This document shows, in pieces, positions 61,041 to 64,000 of a stretch of 64,000 bases of DNA. The stretch is taken from NCBI RefSeq assembly GCF_000208925.1, contig NW_001914872.1, positions 62,001 through 126,000 on the forward strand, read 5' to 3'. A model generated the notes under the pieces. That model was not told the origin of the DNA. It worked only from the letters and a program-made list of their open reading frames with translations, and did not search any database. Each line of letters starts with the position of its first letter. Position 1 is the first letter of the stretch. Source of the DNA: Entamoeba histolytica HM-1:IMSS. Lineage: Eukaryota; Evosea; Mastigamoebida; Endamoebidae. The position numbers and the translations under genes are program-made.

Positions 61041-62971
61041 TAAAATATCTCAGAATGCTAATCTCAAAATATATTTATATTTTTATTTCAAAATTTAAGT
61101 TTAGAAGATACTTTTTTTAATTGGTTTTCTCAAGTCATTATTGTCTTATCTATTTTAAAAAATGACAGATTTGTTTGTCTGTTTCGACTCTTCTCGAAAT
61201 CTTTTTTTTTATTCTGTTGTATAAATTCTTTCTATCGCTGAATGACTAGGTTTCTATAAATATTGTTTGACAATTTGGGTGCTTCAAACATTAAAAGTAG
61301 AAGATTCTATATAAGAGGTACAAAAAAATATAATATTATTTAATTATAATTATAATATAAATTAACATTTGTCTACTGTGGTTGTTTTGTATTTTGAAAG
61401 ATGTTTTATCATGAAAATACCAAAAAAAATGTGTTTGGTAACTGTTTAGGTCTATCTAGATAATTTAATGAAGTTAAAAATTGCTATTACATATTCCAAA
61501 AGAAGATAAATAAGAAGGTGAATAGTAAAAATAATGTACTAGTTTGGAAGGTGCAAATAAACCGAGCAAAAAGTAAAAAAAAAAACAATTATAGAATAAT
61601 CATAAAGTTTTTAATTCGGTGAATAACAGAAGGAAGAAAGTTGTGAAGACGATGAAATAAAAATAATAGGCAAATTTAAAATACTAAAACCCATAAAGAT
61701 GCAAACCATTAAATATATTAAAAGAGCTATTCAATTTTATAGAGATAAATAAATTTTATGAAAATGATAAAAATAAACAAGCGACTGAAAAGCAGTAACG
61801 GTACTATATAAGAAATTGTATTAAATACTACATCAACTATAGTATTGAAGAAAAGCCAAGATAGATTGTTAGCAAATTTAAGAAATGTAAATTAAATGAA
61901 GTGCATAATTAACAATATCAACTTATAACTAAATCCATATTTTATTTTATAACTTTGAATAAATAAACATGCAGTATTGCAAGAGAAAAGTTAACAAGTT
62001 AAAACAAATTAACATTAAAATATTTTAAAAATCTTTGAAATTATTTTCTATAGTTTGAAACGAAATGTTTATTCATTTGCCACTTAGTTATAATCTAATA
62101 CCAATATTAAATCATTATGTTATTAAAATAAATACATTCATCTTCTTCATGAAAATTCCAAGACAAACGATTATAAAAAGGAATTGCAATGTTACTAACT
62201 GAGTTAGATACTATATGAAGTAATAGAAAGTATATCACTCTGTTTATAAGCTGTCTAATAAATAGTAGATGTCTTTCAAATGAAATATAATCATCTTCAT
62301 CTTAATAAAAAAACAATATACATTTGATTTTAATATTTACAATAAACTTTTTGTTTAATTATGTTTATAACCACTTAATTATTTTTTTTTGCATTGAGAA
62401 ATGAAATATTCTTTCTTGACAGAATTGTTTTTGTAATACAAGTATCATTTTAGTTTTAATATTTAATGAGTCTTCTGATGGTTATATAGAATAGGAATAT
62501 ACTTAATGAATCTATTATTATTTTAATATACTTTGCAAGAATCAAATGCATCATATTTTTCTAGTTAATAAATTCTGATATTATTAATAACGAATCTTAT
62601 TGGAACAATAATAATGAAAATAAATTCTTAAAATATTTTATTAGAATATTATCCAATGAATCAATACAAAATCATTATTTATATAACAATAAAAATATTT
62701 TATTATCTTTTATTTCTTTCTTAATGAACAAAGAAAATATGAATGAAAGAATAGAGTAAGTGCTATGGTATAAAATATTAGAAATGAGTATTTAATAAAA
62801 ATTTGTATTGTTTAATAGAATTAATTGAATTTTTTATTTTTAGAATCTATATAAAAACTGAAATTTCATTGATAATTATATACAATGAATTATAACATAT
62901 TAACTGAAAAGAAAATAATAAATGAAAGTATTGTATATAAAATAAAAATAGTAAAGAACCACTTCTATACA
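61041..62971. other. Long AT-rich intergenic region
   Basis: About 1.9 kb with no acceptable reading frame, tandem repeat or RNA gene. It separates the PAP2-like gene from the last gene of the window. Confidence 0.45.
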
Positions 62972-64000
62972 TCAGTCAAATAGTAAATTCAGTTTTGGTT
63001 GTTCATTTAACACATCAATAACATTATCATAATCCAATGGTGTTAGTTGCCCAGTTTCATTGGCTTGAAGATCTCTTTTCTTTACATTAAGTAATGAATC
63101 AAAATGTTCCATAGAAGTACTAACATCTAATGGTTTATTCTGAGTATAACCACTTGTGCTTCTAAAAGTTCTTTGGGTTGGATATTGACCAAAACTATCT
63201 CTTCTGAGAAAAGGAATAAGTTCATTTGTGTAAGAATTAGTATATGATATAGAATCTCTCCTATTTCTATTTGTTTGATATTCAGTAAATACTTCAGGTA
63301 TGTGTTGTTGAAGTGATTGTTTTTGAACATCAACTAAATTTCTTTGTTGAAATGGTTCTCTAATACTTAACCTTTCTTGTGGTATTGATTCTTTTTGTAC
63401 TTCTCTTGAGTTAATTGCTTCTCGAATTACGTCTCTTATTTCTCTTTGTGGTTCTCTTTGTATTTTTTCTTTTGTAGGAAAGTCAGATCTTTGTGCAGTA
63501 AACCCATTGTCAAACCTATTTGGTGTTTCTACAGATCTTTCAACAGTTTCAGACCTATCTTGTTGCTCAGAAGGATTTTTACATTCAGGAAATTTGATAC
63601 TTTTTTCTAATGAAATTTGGGCTTTATTTGAATTTTGTTTAAAAAGCTCCCAAATAGCACTTTTCGGTTCAACACCTTGTTGAATTAAAGCTTGGGTTAA
63701 TGTCACTGGACCAGTAATGGGTGGTATATTTCCTTCGATGAATTTGCGAAGATGAGATATGATTGTTTTACAATTTTGTGTTGGAAGTTCATAAACCGAA
63801 ATTGTTTCACAAAGTGTTTTCCAAGAGATTGAATCAGGAATTACTTCATTTCCAACAACCACTAACGCAGGGACATGAATTGACATTGGTAATTGAGATA
63901 TCTTTTTTATTAATAAAGTACGTTGTGACTCTGGCAATTTATCAATAAAAGAGATGTACGCTTTACATTCACCCATTCTGGGAAAGTGAAACGATGGCAT
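62972..64000 (-). CDS. Unidentified protein with Q/E/R-rich tail (5' end at window edge)
   Basis: A 342-residue frame that begins at a Met exactly on the last base of the window, so the true start may lie beyond; Met9 (MGECKAY) is another candidate. Residues 1-140 are a compact helical part (LLIKKISQLPMSIHVPALVV; ISWKTLCETISVYELPTQNC; QALIQQGVEPKSAIWELFKQ). Residues ~145-300 are low-complexity and rich in Gln, Arg, Glu and Ser (QREPQREIRDVIREAINSRE), likely disordered. No family recognised. Confidence 0.6.
   Translation of the reverse strand: MPSFHFPRMGECKAYISFIDKLPESQRTLLIKKISQLPMSIHVPALVVVGNEVIPDSISWKTLCETISVYELPTQNCKTIISHLRKFIEGNIPPITGPVTLTQALIQQGVEPKSAIWELFKQNSNKAQISLEKSIKFPECKNPSEQQDRSETVERSVETPNRFDNGFTAQRSDFPTKEKIQREPQREIRDVIREAINSREVQKESIPQERLSIREPFQQRNLVDVQKQSLQQHIPEVFTEYQTNRNRRDSISYTNSYTNELIPFLRRDSFGQYPTQRTFRSTSGYTQNKPLDVSTSMEHFDSLLNVKKRDLQANETGQLTPLDYDNVIDVLNEQPKLNLLFD

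Overview
The window is nuclear DNA from an Entamoeba of the histolytica/dispar/nuttalli group. The base composition is strongly AT-rich. Gene spacing is mostly short, and introns are few and small (about 45-95 nt) with the extended donor GTTTG and an AG acceptor. There is an ATP sulfurylase, which in this genus serves mitosomal sulfate activation. There are large TKL and transmembrane-type kinases, TLDc-domain pseudogenes, and an EhSINE1-like retroelement with its 26-bp internal repeats. The exact species cannot be fixed from sequence reading alone. One 100-N assembly gap lies at 5724-5823.

Layout. 1-3.7 kb: the 3' end of an unidentified gene, a BAR-SH3 protein (minus), a decayed coiled-coil reading frame, and ATP sulfurylase. 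3.7-8.9 kb: a gene-poor stretch with a ~1.2-kb direct repeat on either side of the gap; each copy carries a broken TLDc-domain pseudogene. 8.9-18.7 kb: a two-exon helical protein, a RasGEF-type gene broken by one in-frame stop, a 1694-aa SAM/LRR/TKL kinase, a possible inactive endonuclease/phosphatase-fold protein, and an HMG-box protein with a good core promoter. 18.8-25.3 kb: a FYVE-like zinc-finger protein, a two-exon formin, an unknown protein, a SINE with a perfect 19-bp target-site duplication, a GNAT acetyltransferase, and a two-exon RNASEK-like membrane protein. 26.5-37 kb: MON1, an LDAH-type lipase/hydrolase, a two-exon ULK-like kinase with an N-terminal pseudokinase-like half, a helical-repeat protein, and a P4-ATPase of the ATP9/Neo1 type. 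37-50 kb: an ATR-type PI3K-like kinase (minus) divergent from an ARM-repeat protein, then a DH-PH-FYVE RhoGEF and a sulfotransferase. 51-64 kb: a transmembrane kinase, a four-exon cysteine-rich probably GPI-anchored surface protein, a predicted N-myristoylated protein, a two-exon DENN protein, a PAP2/sphingomyelin-synthase-like enzyme, and an unidentified protein at the window edge.

Themes. Many genes concern membrane traffic and small-GTPase or actin control: BAR-SH3, RasGEF, formin, MON1, P4-ATPase, RhoGEF-FYVE and DENN. This matches a phagocytic amoeba. ATP sulfurylase and a sulfotransferase represent the start and end of Entamoeba sulfur activation, though they are 45 kb apart and not an operon. 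Several true gene models are hidden because short introns split them; six spliced models with phase-consistent junctions are given here, plus one weaker one (the FYVE-like gene). I found no evidence of a wholly new multi-gene system. The least ordinary items are the phase-1 modular cysteine-rich surface gene, the pseudokinase-kinase protein, the SINE in a shared promoter, and the duplicated TLDc pseudogene around the gap.
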